64,000 bases of DNA, taken from positions 372,001 to 436,000 of the forward strand of contig JAESUZ010003109.1 of the NCBI GenBank assembly GCA_017311185.1, read 5' to 3'. How positions within the stretch are numbered: the first letter of the stretch is position 1; every line of letters begins with the position of its first letter. The DNA comes from Proteles cristata cristata (lineage: Eukaryota; Chordata; Mammalia; Carnivora; Hyaenidae). This document shows, piece by piece, positions 32,934 through 44,209 of this stretch. The notes beneath the pieces were generated by a model, which saw only the letters and a list, made by a program, of their open reading frames with translations, was not told where the DNA came from and did no database searches. The position numbers and the translations under genes were made by a program.

Positions 32934-33345
32934 TATGACAACGAGCACTCTGCCTAGAAGTAATAAAAAAAAGTCAGTAAATGTTAAATATCTCTCCTTG
33001 AAATATTTATATGAAAATATAGATCTTTAAATGGACCTTAGGAAAGCTACTAAGCAGATATGAGAACATTACTAATCAGATTTAATGTAATTCTCTAGAA
33101 AAATCCCTTTCTCATCATATTGTCCCATCAAAAGAAATTAGAGTTCTGCAATTACTGGATTCTCTTCCAATTTAATATATCATTTTTTATTATAGAGAGA
33201 CAGAGGAAAACAATAACTTTCATTCTTCTTATCTACACAAAACTAGTAAAGAAATAAAAATAACATTTGTTTTACTTTTAAAAAGTAGTACCTAATACAT
33301 TTATAATTTTTTAATATTTCAGGTTTTTTTAGTACATAATACTTT

Positions 33346-34482
33346 CTATTTTAATTCCAGTATCCTTGTTATAATACTTTCAGGTGTATAATATAGTGAT
33401 TTACCAATTCGATACATTCTCAGTGCTCATCATGATAATTGCACTCTTAATTCCCATAACCTATTTCACCCCTCCCTAAGCCCACCTCCCCTCTGACAAC
33501 ACCCAGATTGTTCTCTTGTATTTAATGGTCTATGTTTTTGTCCATCTCCTTTTCTCTTCATTTGTTTGCTTTCTTAAGTTCCACATATGTTTGAAATCAT
33601 ATGGTATTTGTCTTTTCCTGACTGACTTATTTAACTTAGTATAATATCCTCTAGATTCATCCATGTTGTTACAAATGGCAAGATTTTATTCCTTTTTTAT
33701 GGATGAGTAATATTCCATTATATATATATGCACATATATATAATAATGTTGCAATAAACATAGGAGTTGCATATACCTTTTTGACTTAGTGTTTTCATAA
33801 TCTTTGGGTAAATACTCAGTAGCAGAATTACTAGATAATATGGTAGTTGCATTTTTAATTTTTTATGGAACCTCCAAATTGTTTTCTACGGTGGCTGCAC
33901 CAGTTTGCATTCCCACAGTGCACAAGGATTCCTTTTTCCCCACATCCTCGCCAACACTTGTTGTTTCTTGTATTTTGTATTTTAGCTATTCTGACATGTG
34001 GGAGGTGATATCTCATTTTGGTTTTCATTTGCCTTTCACTGATAATGAAGAATGCTGAGCATCTTTTCATGTGTCTTTTGGTTGTGTATGTCTCCTTTGG
34101 AGAAATTTCTGTCCATGTCTTTTGCCCATTTTTAACTGGATTGGGCTTTTTGGTTTTTTTTGTTTTTTGTTTTTTATTGTTTTTGTTTTGTGTGTGTGTG
34201 CATGTTGTGTAAGTTCTTTATATATTTTGGATGTTAACCCTCTATCAGATATGTCATTTGCAAGTATCTTCTCCCATTCAATATGTCTTCTTTTAGTTTT
34301 GTTGATTATTTCCTTTGCTGTGCAGAAGCTTTTTATTTTGATGTAGTCCCAATAGTTTATTTTTGCCTTTGTTTCCCTTGCCCCAGAAGATCTATCTAGA
34401 AAAATGTTGCTAGGGCTGATGTTGGAGAAACTACTGCCTATGCCATTTTCTAGGATTTTTATGGTTTCATATCTCACATTTT
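33346..34482 (-). mobile_element. Carnivore LINE-1 3' end (ORF2 C-terminal part and 3' UTR), antisense
   Basis: The 3' terminus lies at the left (antisense TTTTAATTCCAGTATCC and AGGTGTATAATATAGTGATT). It runs through the 3' UTR into ORF2, with a (TA)n tract at 33718-33745 after ATTCCATT. On the minus strand a frame of 136 codons (34477 to 34067) still reads as the ORF2 C-terminal region, including an [13 protein letters not shown] stretch and [12 protein letters not shown], before it is lost. ORF2 supplies the endonuclease and reverse transcriptase of LINE-1; neither domain is present here. 5' truncated. Confidence 0.9.
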
Positions 34483-35683
34483 GAGTTTCTTCTTGTGGAT
34501 AGTGTAAGAAAGTGGTGCATAACTGGGTTCTTCTGATCTGTTTGGAACTGCTCAGTCCATGTCTTTCAGATACTGAGGAGTCAAATGAGGGAATAGGTTT
34601 GGAAGTGCCTTAGAAAGTTTGCACACAGTCGGAGTGGTGATGGGGTTACTATGTATGTCATATTGTTACTGTGCTCTTTGATTTGTGTATCTTGGTTGCA
34701 TTCATTAAAATGAACCACAGTTCCAGAAACTGCATTTTTCCCCCAGGGCTTTTTCCTTTTAATATGAGAAGTGTTCACAAGTTTCTTACCCAAATAGAAG
34801 AACAGTAGAGTTGCTGAGAGCCGCCTTCTGGTGCCAGAGGACTTCAGGAGAGAAAATTTTGTGATCTCAGAGTTTTTGAAACCTGTATGAGAGAAGGTAG
34901 TTTGATTTGATGTTCTTAAAACCATGAAAATGCCAATTTTGAATACAGTGTCATGTTTCTTTCATGGGGTGGGGTGAGGGGGAAGCAATATGGAAATCCC
35001 CAAGTAGAAGTTATTACTGGGTTTCTTAGGGCATTGTGTTAAGTTTATTTTATTTTTAAAAACAGGACTATATTGAGGTTCTGGCATTGTGTCCTGAAAA
35101 GCCCTTACCTGTCATCAGGATCTTCAGGAATGTAGTTTCTAGTCACTTCCAAAGGATGCAGTTCCTTTTGTGAATATACCACCAATAGTGAATAAAGGGA
35201 AGGGCAGCCCTCAGGACAAGCAAGGGGGTGGATACCAAGGTGTGGAGAGGATATTAATAACAGAGTTCTATCTGGCCTTAGGTTATTCTTGAAATTAGTC
35301 AAGTCTTGCCAAGTGGTAGATTTCTGAGCAAAAGAAATAAACAATCACAAATGAACCAAAGAGGAAAAGTCTACATTCTCTTGGAGTTCACATTCTATTA
35401 TAGATTTTAATCTCTTCTTGTGCCAGGGGCCCCATGCAGTTTGGTGAAGTCTCTCAATCTTTTCTCAAAATAGTATTTTCAAGTATATGAAATAAAAATA
35501 CATATTAAAGAAAAAACAGTTGTACTGAAATTCAGTAACGTGCAACACTGTGCTTGATCCCACATTACTGCACAGTTTACCAACAACAGTTTAAACTTAT
35601 CTCGTCTCTATTCCTAGACTGCATGCTGTTCTTGTTACAGAAGGCCATGCAGCATTATAGAAGATTAAGAATTCTCATTTGAA
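34483..35683. other. Unassigned non-coding stretch
   Basis: No recognised repeat. A 114-codon minus-strand frame (34581-34925) has no recognisable domain. Confidence 0.5.
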
Positions 35684-36090
35684 TTGTTAAAAAAACAACA
35701 TTCAACTAAGTAAAGCTTGAAGATCTTATTGGCTTTAGTCAATGATTCATAAGCAGGCAGCATCTCTTCTAGCAGATAGAAGGGAGTTCTCAGGACTGGT
35801 ACAAAATGAGAGACTTTTATAGGCAGAAGGGAGCAGGAACAAGGAAGTTATACTAGGCAAAAAAGCTGGTTGATTATTGCACCGTCACTTCCTTTAGGGG
35901 ATGGCAGGGCTAGGGGTCTATTAGGCAGATTACCTGAATGGTGCTGATCAGGTGGTGCCTGAGGGACTTGGTTTAAGATTCCATTTTTGGGAGAGCTCAA
36001 ACTGTAATTTGGTTAAATCTTAGGTTGCTGGAATGGGGCTTAGCATAAGAGACTTCATTTTTAGCCTGTTGTCATGTTTTTAACAGAACT
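35684..36090. mobile_element. Unclassified interspersed repeat, LTR-like
   Basis: Text such as TTGAAGATCTTATTGGCTTT, GATTCATAAGCAGGCAGCAT, AGAGACTTTTATAGGCAGAA and GGTGCCTGAGGGACTTGGTT looks familiar as a dispersed mammalian repeat, probably an LTR, but I cannot name the family or fix its ends and orientation. No coding region adjoins it. Confidence 0.4.
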
Positions 36091-36559
36091 GTCGAGTCTT
36101 GTAAAATTTTAGCGAACGATACATACAATTCCTTCTATGTATTGATTAACATTGTAAGTAGGAAATACTAGAAAGCAATGAGATGTCTGGGTCACCAACA
36201 TAAGAAACCATGGTTTCACTATTTGGTGGCTGAATGACAACTGGGTACAGAGCTTCTCTGCAACTGGCCAGCTCTGTCTTAAGAACATTTCTGGATAGGA
36301 AGGTTTCACTCATATGCGAAATCACTGCTAAGCCTAATGACTATCATAATTTCAAAGCGATGAGCATAAATGATATTTTAGGATATTGTAAATAACTATA
36401 ATGTGGTGAAGCACGTGTGTGACTTTTTGTTGATAAAAAGTCACAGGCACTGCTAAACCTTGGGATTTACTGTCTATACTCATAGTTGAAGAGAATGCTA
36501 AATTTCAGTTAGAAGGTAATAAAAATAAAGATATGATTATTTTTATATCCAAGGACCTC

Positions 36560-36840
36560 CTAGACACCCAGGTTGACCCTAGGTATCAATTGCTTGTAGG
36601 AAGGCATATAGTAAATAAATAATATGCAAACTGGTAAGAGGTATTACAGAGGGTAATAACAGAAAGTAATGGAGGTAGAGCTATGTGTGGAGTAAGGGAA
36701 CAGTTCTTATTTTATCAGTAATGCCAATCTAGGCTGACGTTTAAACAGTGATCCGAAGGAAGTAAAGTGAGCCCTATGACTACCTACAGAAAGAATATTC
36801 TAGGTAAAGGAAACACCAAGTGTTGTCTCACGTCTTTGGG
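36560..36840 (-). mobile_element. L2-like fragment, antisense, diverged
   Basis: Follows the antisense order seen more clearly at 39825-40400: ATAGTAAATAAATAATATGC, GTGATCCGAAGGAAGTAAAG, ATTCTAGGTAAAGGAAACAC. Weak, ends approximate. A further weak piece lies at about 37455-37545 (ATGGGGAAATAGAAAGCAAC). Confidence 0.5.
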
Positions 36841-37861
36841 CTTCATAGATTGCATCAGTCAAGATTCTGTCAGGGAAGCAAAACCACTGTGAGGATTTGG
36901 GAAGAGGGTTTTTTGTTTTTTGTTTTAATGTAAATTAGACTTTAGACAACTGTGGGAGGAACTGGGGAGGTCATGGCCTAGAAGTGGTTATTGAATGTCA
37001 GAGAAGAGTCAGTAACCAGACTTGGTGAAGGTGGATATGCCTTGCAAGGAGGATCTAGGAGCCTGGCACACAGCTGCTGGGATGCAACTATGAGGAGCTG
37101 GTAGAGGAGCCTACAGAAAGCTGTAACCTGTGCATAGCCACCACCTGTGTGTCCATAGGCAAGCATCTGGAGATGGGCTTCAGACAACTGTTGATGAGTA
37201 GCCAGGATGAGCTAGACATGGAGCAGCGGAGAGTAAAATACACCTGGAACCTGCTAGACACATCTGTGTTTGTCCTTTACTAGATTTGACTGCAAAAGAG
37301 TAATGACCATTGTTGCATTCCTACATTTCAAATCTTGAACAAATTCCTCTTTGTCCAATTTGACCCAGAACCATTCAGGGAAGAGGATTCCGGGTAAAGT
37401 GATTTCGGCCCAACCAAACTAACAAAATGTAACCTACCACGTATGTCATTATAAGAGCTTTTTAGCTTTTAATGGGGAAATAGAAAGCAACTGGATGGTT
37501 CTGAGTAGAGAAATGTATAATCTGAATAACAAAATCGCTCTAACTCCACTAATTGCCATACTACAAAGAACCATATTTACTCTCTGATTTCCCAATGGTC
37601 ACTATTCTCTTTATAAATAAAGAGGATTTCTCTTTTTCTTCCTTTCTTCTTTCCTTAGCTTCCTTCCTTCCTCCCTCCCTCCCTCCAAAATCAGAATACC
37701 CCCAACCTGAATCAATTAACTGTGTCCACACAAAATCTCTGGAGTTCTGAATTTTCCTGTCTCTGGAAGAGCAGAAAGATTGCTTTCAGGTAAAAGATAT
37801 ACAGCTTAGGGGGAAAAAAAAAACCAGAATCCATAAAATAAATAAATAAATAGCAGGTGAG
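36841..37861. other. Unassigned stretch with a polypyrimidine run
   Basis: Holds a TTCC/CCCT-rich tract at about 37628-37686 (shown separately) and otherwise no clear element. Sequence near 36860 (GTCAAGATTCTGTCAGGGAA) resembles a common dispersed repeat start that recurs near 47130 but is too short to classify. Confidence 0.45.
37628..37686. repeat. (TTCC)n/(CCCT)n polypyrimidine tract
   Basis: Interrupted TTCC units pass into three CCCT units. Strand-asymmetric purine/pyrimidine tract; probably variable in length. Confidence 0.9.
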
Positions 37862-38206
37862 TCACTGTGGAGAATTATAGGGAGTTTCCTCAAAAACTTA
37901 AAAATGAAACTACCATATGATCCAGCCATTCCACATGTGGGTCTATATACAAAGGAAATAAAATCACTGTGTTCAAGAGACACACGCACACCCCTGTTCA
38001 CTGCAGTATTATTTACGATAATCAAGACATGAAAGCAACGTAAGTGTCCATTAATGGGTGAAAGGATAAAGAAAATGGAATACTATTCAGCCATAAAAAA
38101 GATGGAAATTCTGCCCTTTGGGACAATATGGATGGATGTTGAGGGCATTATACTGTGTGAAATAAATCAAAAAGAAAGGCAAGTTCCATATGATCTTACT
38201 TTAAAA
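37862..38206 (+). mobile_element. LINE-1 fragment, ORF2 end/3' UTR
   Basis: GGAGTTTCCTCAAAAACTTA, CTACCATATGATCCAGCCAT, CAGTATTATTTACGATAATC, AATGGAATACTATTCAGCCA and GATCTTACTTT match the LINE-1 ORF2 terminus. It represents the same part of L1 as 39150-39560 and 42222-42540. It ends exactly where the next L1 and its possible target duplication begin. Confidence 0.85.
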
Positions 38207-39788
38207 AAAATAAGTAAACAAAGTAACACCACCATTCTTCACAGAGCTAGAACAAACAATCCTAAAATTTGTATGGAACCAGAAAAGACCCCAAAGAACC
38301 AAAGCAATCTTGAAAAAGGAAAGAAAAGAAAACAAAGCTGGATGCATCACAATCTCTGACTTCAAGATGTATTTACAAAGCTGTAATCATCAAGACAGTA
38401 TGGTACTGGCACAAAAACAGACATTCAAATCAATGGAATAGAGAGCTAAGAAACTGACACACAAATATATGGCCAACTAACCTTGACAAAGCATGAAAGA
38501 CTATCCAATGAAATAAAGGCAGTCTCTTCAGCAAATAGTACTGGGAAAACCGGACAGCAACATGCAGAAAAATGAACCTGGACCACTTTCTTACACCATA
38601 CACAAAAATAAACTCAAAATGGATGAAAGACCTAAATGTAAGACAGGAAGCCATCAAAATCCTCGAGGAGAAAGCAGGCAAAAACCTGTTTGACCTTGGC
38701 TGCAGCAACTTTCTATTCAGCATGTCTCTGGAGGCAAGGGAACCACAAGCAAAAATGGGGCCTCATCAAAATAAAAAGCTGCACTGTGAAGGAAACAATC
38801 AGCAAAACTAAAACACAGTGGAATAGGAGAAGATATTTGCAAATGACATACCAGATAAAGGGTTTATATCCAAGTCTATAAAGAATTTATCAAACTGAAC
38901 ACCCTAAAAATAATCAAGTGGAGAAATAGGCAAAAGATGTGACTAGACACTTCTCCAAAGAAGACGTCCAGATGGCCAACTGACACATGAAAAAATGCTC
39001 AACATCACTCAGCAACAGGGAAGTACAAGTCAAAGCCACACCTGTCGGAGTGGCAAATATTAACAACTTAGGCAATAACAGATGTTGGTGAGGATGCAGA
39101 GCAAGAGGACGTCTTTTGCACTGCTGGTGCGAATGCAAACTGGTGCAGCCACTCTGGAAAACAGTATAGAGGTTCCTCAAAAAATTAAAAATAGAACTAC
39201 GTTACAACCGAGCAATTACACTACTAGGTATTTATCCAAAGGATACAGGTGTACTACTTTGAATGGACACATGCACCCCAGTGTTTATAGCAGCACTATC
39301 AACAGTAGCCAAAGCATGGAAAGAGCCCAAATGTCCATCGATGGATGAATGGATAAAGATGATGTGGTATACACACACACACAGACACACACACACACAC
39401 ACAATGGAGTATTAATTGGCAATGAAAAAGAATGAAATCCTGCCATTTGCAACTACATGGGTGGAACTAAAGGGTATTTGCTAAGCGAAATTAGTCAGAG
39501 AAAAACAAAAATCATATAACTTCACTCCTATGAGGAATTTAAGATACAAAACAGATGAACATAAGGGAAGGGAAGCACAAATAATATAAAAACAGGGAGT
39601 GGGACAAAACATAAGAGATTCTTAAATATAGAGAAAAAACAGAGGGTTGCTGGAGAGGTCGTGGGACGGGCTAAATGGGTAAGGGGTATTAAGGAATTAC
39701 TCCTGAAATCATCATTGCACTATGTGCTAACTAGCTTGCGTGCAAATTAAAAAATAAATTAATTAAAAAATAAAATAAAAATAAGTAA
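38207..39788 (+). mobile_element. 5'-truncated carnivore LINE-1 with ORF2 3' part and 3' UTR
   Basis: Body about 38219-39776, starting within ORF2 and continuing through the 3' UTR to an A-rich tail. Plus-strand frames such as 38572-38811 still read as ORF2 C-terminal protein (for example MKDLNVRQEAIKILEEKAG) but frameshifts and stops break it, so it cannot make the enzyme. Flanking AAAATAAGTAAA at 38207-38218 and 39777-39788 is a possible 12-bp target duplication, although A-rich. A (CA)n tract sits at 39371-39404. Confidence 0.9.
39371..39404. repeat. (CA)n microsatellite inside LINE-1
   Basis: Two CA blocks separated by AGA, located between GTGGTAT and AATGGAGTATT of the L1 3' region. The same site carries a CA tract in the L1 at 42222-42792. 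Confidence 0.97.
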
Positions 39789-39824
39789 AATTTTATTTAT
39801 TTACTTGTTTATTTAATTAAAAAT

Positions 39825-40400
39825 GTTCTATGTACCCAGTACCAAGGCACTGTTCTAGGCATGTGGTAGTTATTTTGTACAACACAGATAAGAATTGCTA
39901 CCTTTATGGATCTTACATTCTAGTGGGTGAAGTAACAACATAAAAATTTGGTTACATAGTATTTTTAAATGTTTTGGGGAAAAAAAATAGGGTAATCAGG
40001 AGTCCTGAGGAGGCTTAGGGAGACTGATTGCAGGATTAAATAGGGTAGTCAGGGAGACCCTCCTTAAGAAAGTGAAATGTTAGCAGACCCTTGTAGAAGA
40101 TAAGGCGTGAGTCATGTGTATGGATATATGGGGGCAGGAAAAACATCTAAAGCAGAGGCTCAATAGCAGGCACATGCTTGGCACATTCAGGAAACAAGGA
40201 GTGAGCAGGAAGGAAAGTCATTGGAGATGAGGTCAGAAGGCACAGTGGGGCCAGAAGCTTTGAGCCTTGAAGTCTCTGTAAGGATTGTAGCATTTACTCT
40301 TAGTGAGATAAGCAGCCTTTAGAGAATTTAGCACAGACAAGTAACTGCATCAAATTGCTGACATGTTTTAGGAATTTTTACCCTGTAAATTCACTTTTAT
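39825..40400 (-). mobile_element. L2 element, antisense
   Basis: Order AAGGCACTGTTCTAGGCATG, TCTTACATTCTAGTGGGTGA, GGTAGTCAGGGAGACCCTCC, ACATGCTTGGCACATTCAGG, GAGATGAGGTCAGAAGGCAC and GGGGCCAGAAGCTTTGAGCC is the antisense of the L2 3' half; note GAGATGAGGTCAGA opposing the L2 sense motif. Diverged but long. Confidence 0.72.
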
Positions 40401-42221
40401 ATGTTGCATTTTGGAACTAAAGTGCAGAAGTTGCCTGGTCTCCTCATTGTTTCCAAAACCAGATAAGAAGACTTAAATCTCTCCTAAAGGAGTAATAACA
40501 AAGAGAAAAAAGATGGCACTGTGAGCTATGTCTGCAATATCAATCTTAATGACTGTGGAGTGCTCAGGAAATGGAGACTGAGCTCACCTGAGGGCATTCT
40601 TCGTGTTCTCGGGAAGGATTTCAAATGGTGAAGCAGCCTTGCTCCAAGATCCCTTGGGGTTTGGAATTAGCCCAGACTTGGTTTCTCTGGGCCCAGAAAT
40701 ACTTCCCAAAGTACACTTGATTTTGATTAATGATAAAAAAAGAAAAGGCCTCCCTTGTTCTGTTCCTTTGAATAATAGGAAAATCCCCACCTCTAGGTGC
40801 TCTGATCTAGTGGTTAGAAGAATTGTCCTTTATCATACTGGAACGGCTCAAGTGGAAAAATATACCAGCTCTTGTGAATACCTAGATTGATGAGTATAAC
40901 CCAAATGCCAGCCTGGGATACTCACTCCAACAAATCTGTAATAAATCCAATTATAAAATTATAGTGGATCTCTCTCCAACTGGACACAACTCTAGATTCT
41001 AAATGATGAAACCACCCTAAAGGATGTCCTGAAGAAAGAAAGAAACTGCCCCAGAAAGTCACTTTCCAGCCCTCAAACTGCATCATTCTCAATTTAGAGC
41101 TTAAAAAAAAAAAAAAAAAAAAAAAAATTCCAACAGCAACTTCTTTTATATGCAAGGGAGGCAAAACCTGCCATTGAAACCAGGTTTTAAAAAAATGGCA
41201 TCAAAGTACCATTTTGTAAGGAGGTTGAAGAGAGATTGCCCAATACTTGGAATTCACTTTGAGACTGAGTCCCATCATACATACAGAAAATTGTATGCAG
41301 TCCATCCCCTGAGGCACAGTGATGAAATCCCCTGTGGAGTAAACAGAAAAGAGAATAAGCATCAAGACCCAACAGGACTGACTCGACCAGAATCAGAAGG
41401 GGACTGGCAAGCTCACAGCAGAATCATAATACTGGTCACAAAATCCTCCCTAAGGCTGCCAGTTTCCAAAAGTGTAGCCAGAGAAAAGCAGCATGTTGAA
41501 AGACAACTATGAGAGACTCAAACAATGAGACATTTTTTGAAGGCATGGCACCTTGTACAGCTCACCTACAGAGGTGCCGCAGATGGTGGGAAAGACGAAG
41601 GTCTTCTGCCTGGAGAGCAGGAAATCAAAAAGGTTGCAAACCCCGGGGTAATTTAGAGTAATGCTCATTATCTTTCCCATTTAAAAAAAAAAAACAAAAC
41701 AAAACATTGAATTAGGCCCCTGTTAGCTAAAGATTTACAAACCCAGGCCAAATTCCAACAGTCTCCACTCCTTCCAGCCAGCTCCAGGAAGCTGCTGTAC
41801 AGAGTTTTGGGAAAGGAGCCTAAAGAGCTGGAACCACCTGGCTTCAGGGTTACTTGGGGGCATAGAGTTTGCTTGACCTGGTTCTCTAAGGGCCATAAAA
41901 TAAGAACCGGAGTTTCCTAACGTAGGCCTTATGGCTGGGTGATAAACTACCTATTTCATTCCTGCTCTGGGTAAGGAAAACTCCATTGTTCTTATTCATT
42001 CCTACCATGAGAACTGCCTTCTTAGTGAATTACTCTAGAGACCTATAGGTGCACTGTCTGGACAGACAGTAAGCTTTGTTCTGCTGGCAAACCTTTTCTG
42101 GGGAAACTCCCCACATCACAGTGAGGATGTGAGATCCAGGGCTCTGTAAGTGAGCTAAGGGGGAACACCACCAGGGCCCTGAATACCAAGCATCTCCTAA
42201 AGTCTACCTCTGTGTGCTGAT
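40401..42221. other. Unassigned stretch with A-rich tails
   Basis: No gene or family recognised. A run of 25 A at 41103-41127 and an A/AAAC run at 41681-41707 look like retrotransposon tails, but I could not recognise a source transcript or find matching flanks. The part at about 41830-42000 (AGAGTTTGCTTGACCTGG, CGGAGTTTCCTAACGTAGG) has an LTR-like feel without a name. Open frames (120 codons at 41150-41512) have no recognisable domain. Confidence 0.4.
41103..41127. repeat. Poly-A run (25 A)
   Basis: Longest uninterrupted mononucleotide run in the window. It may be the tail of an unrecognised plus-strand retrocopy or a simple expansion. Confidence 0.97.
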
Positions 42222-42792
42222 TCGAAGGGGCACACGCACTCAGTGTTTGTAGCAGCACTATTGACAACAGCCAAAGTATGGAAAAAGCCCAGATGTCCAT
42301 AGACAGATGCATGGATAAAGAAGATGTGGGGTGTATGTGTGTACACACACACACACACACACACAGTATACACACAGTATACACACAATGGAGTATTGCT
42401 CAGCAATCAAAAAGAATGAAATCTTGCCGTCTGCAACAATTGTGAATGGAATGAGAGTGCATTATACTAAGCGAAATAAGTCAGTCAGAGAAAGACAAAT
42501 ACATGATTTCACTTGTGTGGAATTTAAGATACAAAACAGATGAACATAAAGGAAGGGAAGCAAAAATAATATAAAGGCAGAGAGGGAGATAAACCCTAAG
42601 AGACTCTTAAATACAGAGAACAAACTGAGGGTTGCTGGAGGGGTATTGGTGAGAGATGGGCTAAAGGCATTAAGGAAGACAATTGTTGGGATGAACACTG
42701 GGTGTTATGTGTAAGTGGTAAATCATTAAATTCTATTCCTGAAATTATTATTACATGTTAACTAACTTGGATTTAAATTTTAAAAATACATT
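42222..42792 (+). mobile_element. 5'-truncated carnivore LINE-1 3' end
   Basis: Begins in the ORF2 end (TTTGTAGCAGCACTATTGAC), passes a (CA)n tract at 42341-42385, then the 3' UTR (AAGCGAAATAAGTCAGTCAG, AGGGTTGCTGGAGGGGTATT, CACTGGGTGTTATGTGTAAG) to an A-rich end. Closely related by eye to 39240-39776. No coding capacity. Confidence 0.9.
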
Positions 42793-43195
42793 ATTCAGCC
42801 ATAAACGAATAATAAGATAAAAAGTTTGACAATATAAAAAAATTAAAATAAACTAAAATATTTGAGCCACTATAAAAAGAAAACGTTACCTCCTTCACAC
42901 ACATTGGTGGGAGATTGTCCTGGCCAGGGGGAGTCATTACTGACGAAGATACTGCCCAGCATCCAACGAGTGCCCCGCAGTCATCTTCAGCAGAGAAACA
43001 GTGATGGCATCTCTCTTCTTGGATCTGGTGGTCATTTTCTGGAATCTCCCTATAACTTCACTTGAGTAGGGGAACTGAGTATTTCCAGAAAAACCTTGCA
43101 TATTAAAAAAGACTATAAGCAGAAGTTTCTGGTTCTGATTTGAGGCCCATGCCAAGCACACACACTCTCAGAAACCAACAGGATCAACCTAGTGA
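42793..43195. other. Unassigned spacer
   Basis: No recognised repeat or exon; AT-rich at its left edge. Confidence 0.5.
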
Positions 43196-43466
43196 AAAGT
43201 GCACAACAGGTGCACCTGGGTGGCTCAGTTGGTTAAAGCAACCAACTTTGGCTCAGGTCATGATCTCACGGTTTGTGATGACCTCATGGTTTGTAAGTTT
43301 GAGCCCTGCATCTGGTTTTGTGCTGACAGTGCAGAGCCCACTTAGGATTCCATATCTCCCTCTCTAACGTTTTCTGTCTCTTCCCCTCCCCTGCTTGTGC
43401 TTTCTCTCCCTCTCTCTCCCTCTCTCTCTCTCTCTCAAAAATAAGCATTTTTTAAAGCACACAACA
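43196..43466 (+). mobile_element. CAN-SINE with internal duplication and target duplication
   Basis: Body about 43209-43453, head GGTGCACCTGGGTGGCTCAG. The segment after CAGGTCATGATCTCACGGTTTGTG is partly repeated (GATGACCTCATGGTTTGTAAG), an internal duplication of about 20 bases. Flanks AAAGTGCACAACA (43196-43208) and AAAGCACACAACA (43454-43466) match at 11 of 13 positions. Confidence 0.94.
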
Positions 43467-43608
43467 CAAACACCCAAGAGAAAACAAAAATTCTAGATAG
43501 AATCTGAGTATACCTCCATGCTTTACTGCAACCTCTACCCTGTTAGAAAGGAGAAGATTACACTCCGAAGGGCTTCAGATGACTTTCTAGTTATAGTAAA
43601 AGTGTTGT

Positions 43609-43813
43609 GGGGCATCCAGGGGGCTCTGTTGGTTAAGCATCTGACTTTGGCTCAGGTCATGATCTTGCAGTCCTTGAGTTCGAGCCCCGTATTGGGCTCT
43701 TTGCTGACAGCTCAGAGCCTGGAGCCTGCTTCAGCTTCTGTGTCTTTCTCTCTGCCCCTCCCCTACTCATGCTCTGTCTCTCTGTCTCTCAAAAATAAAT
43801 AAAACATTAAAGT
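43609..43813 (+). mobile_element. CAN-SINE
   Basis: Head GGGGCATCCAGGGGGCTCTG, GAGTTCGAGCCCCGTATTGG B-box segment, CTGACAGCTCAGAGCCTGGA body, CT-run and AAATAAATAAAAC tail. Only about 140 bases follow the preceding SINE. No clean target duplication. Confidence 0.95.
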
Positions 43814-44209
43814 AAATAAGGGGCTTACACGACCCCCTCAAAGCCCTTTTCAGAGGTCTTACTTATAACAGAGCAACCTTGACCATGAGCAGAGCAAGTA
43901 AAATGGAAGTACAACCTCTGGCCTTGTATGAACTCTTAGCTTTTGTCCTTATATATTTTTGTTGGTTTGGAATTTTACACTTGACCTAAACATAAGAGTT
44001 CATGTAATTTAGTGTTGGTCTGCCGGTGTGCTCTTTCCAGAGACCATTGGCATCCTGTCCATTTCATTTTAAAATTTGCCTTTGAAACCAAGCAGAAGAG
44101 ACAGAGAAAGAGCAAAAGAAGGAAGAGATCATCCTGAACACTTCTTAATCACAATTAGCAAAATTTATTCTGTCAACATGTGAGTCATAGGATTTCATAA
44201 ATCATTGAA

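Noticed and set aside
34067..34477. 136-codon minus-strand frame that looks protein-like
   Set aside because: It is the remnant of LINE-1 ORF2 C-terminal sequence inside a truncated L1, running into antisense AC/CAAAA repeats; not a host gene.
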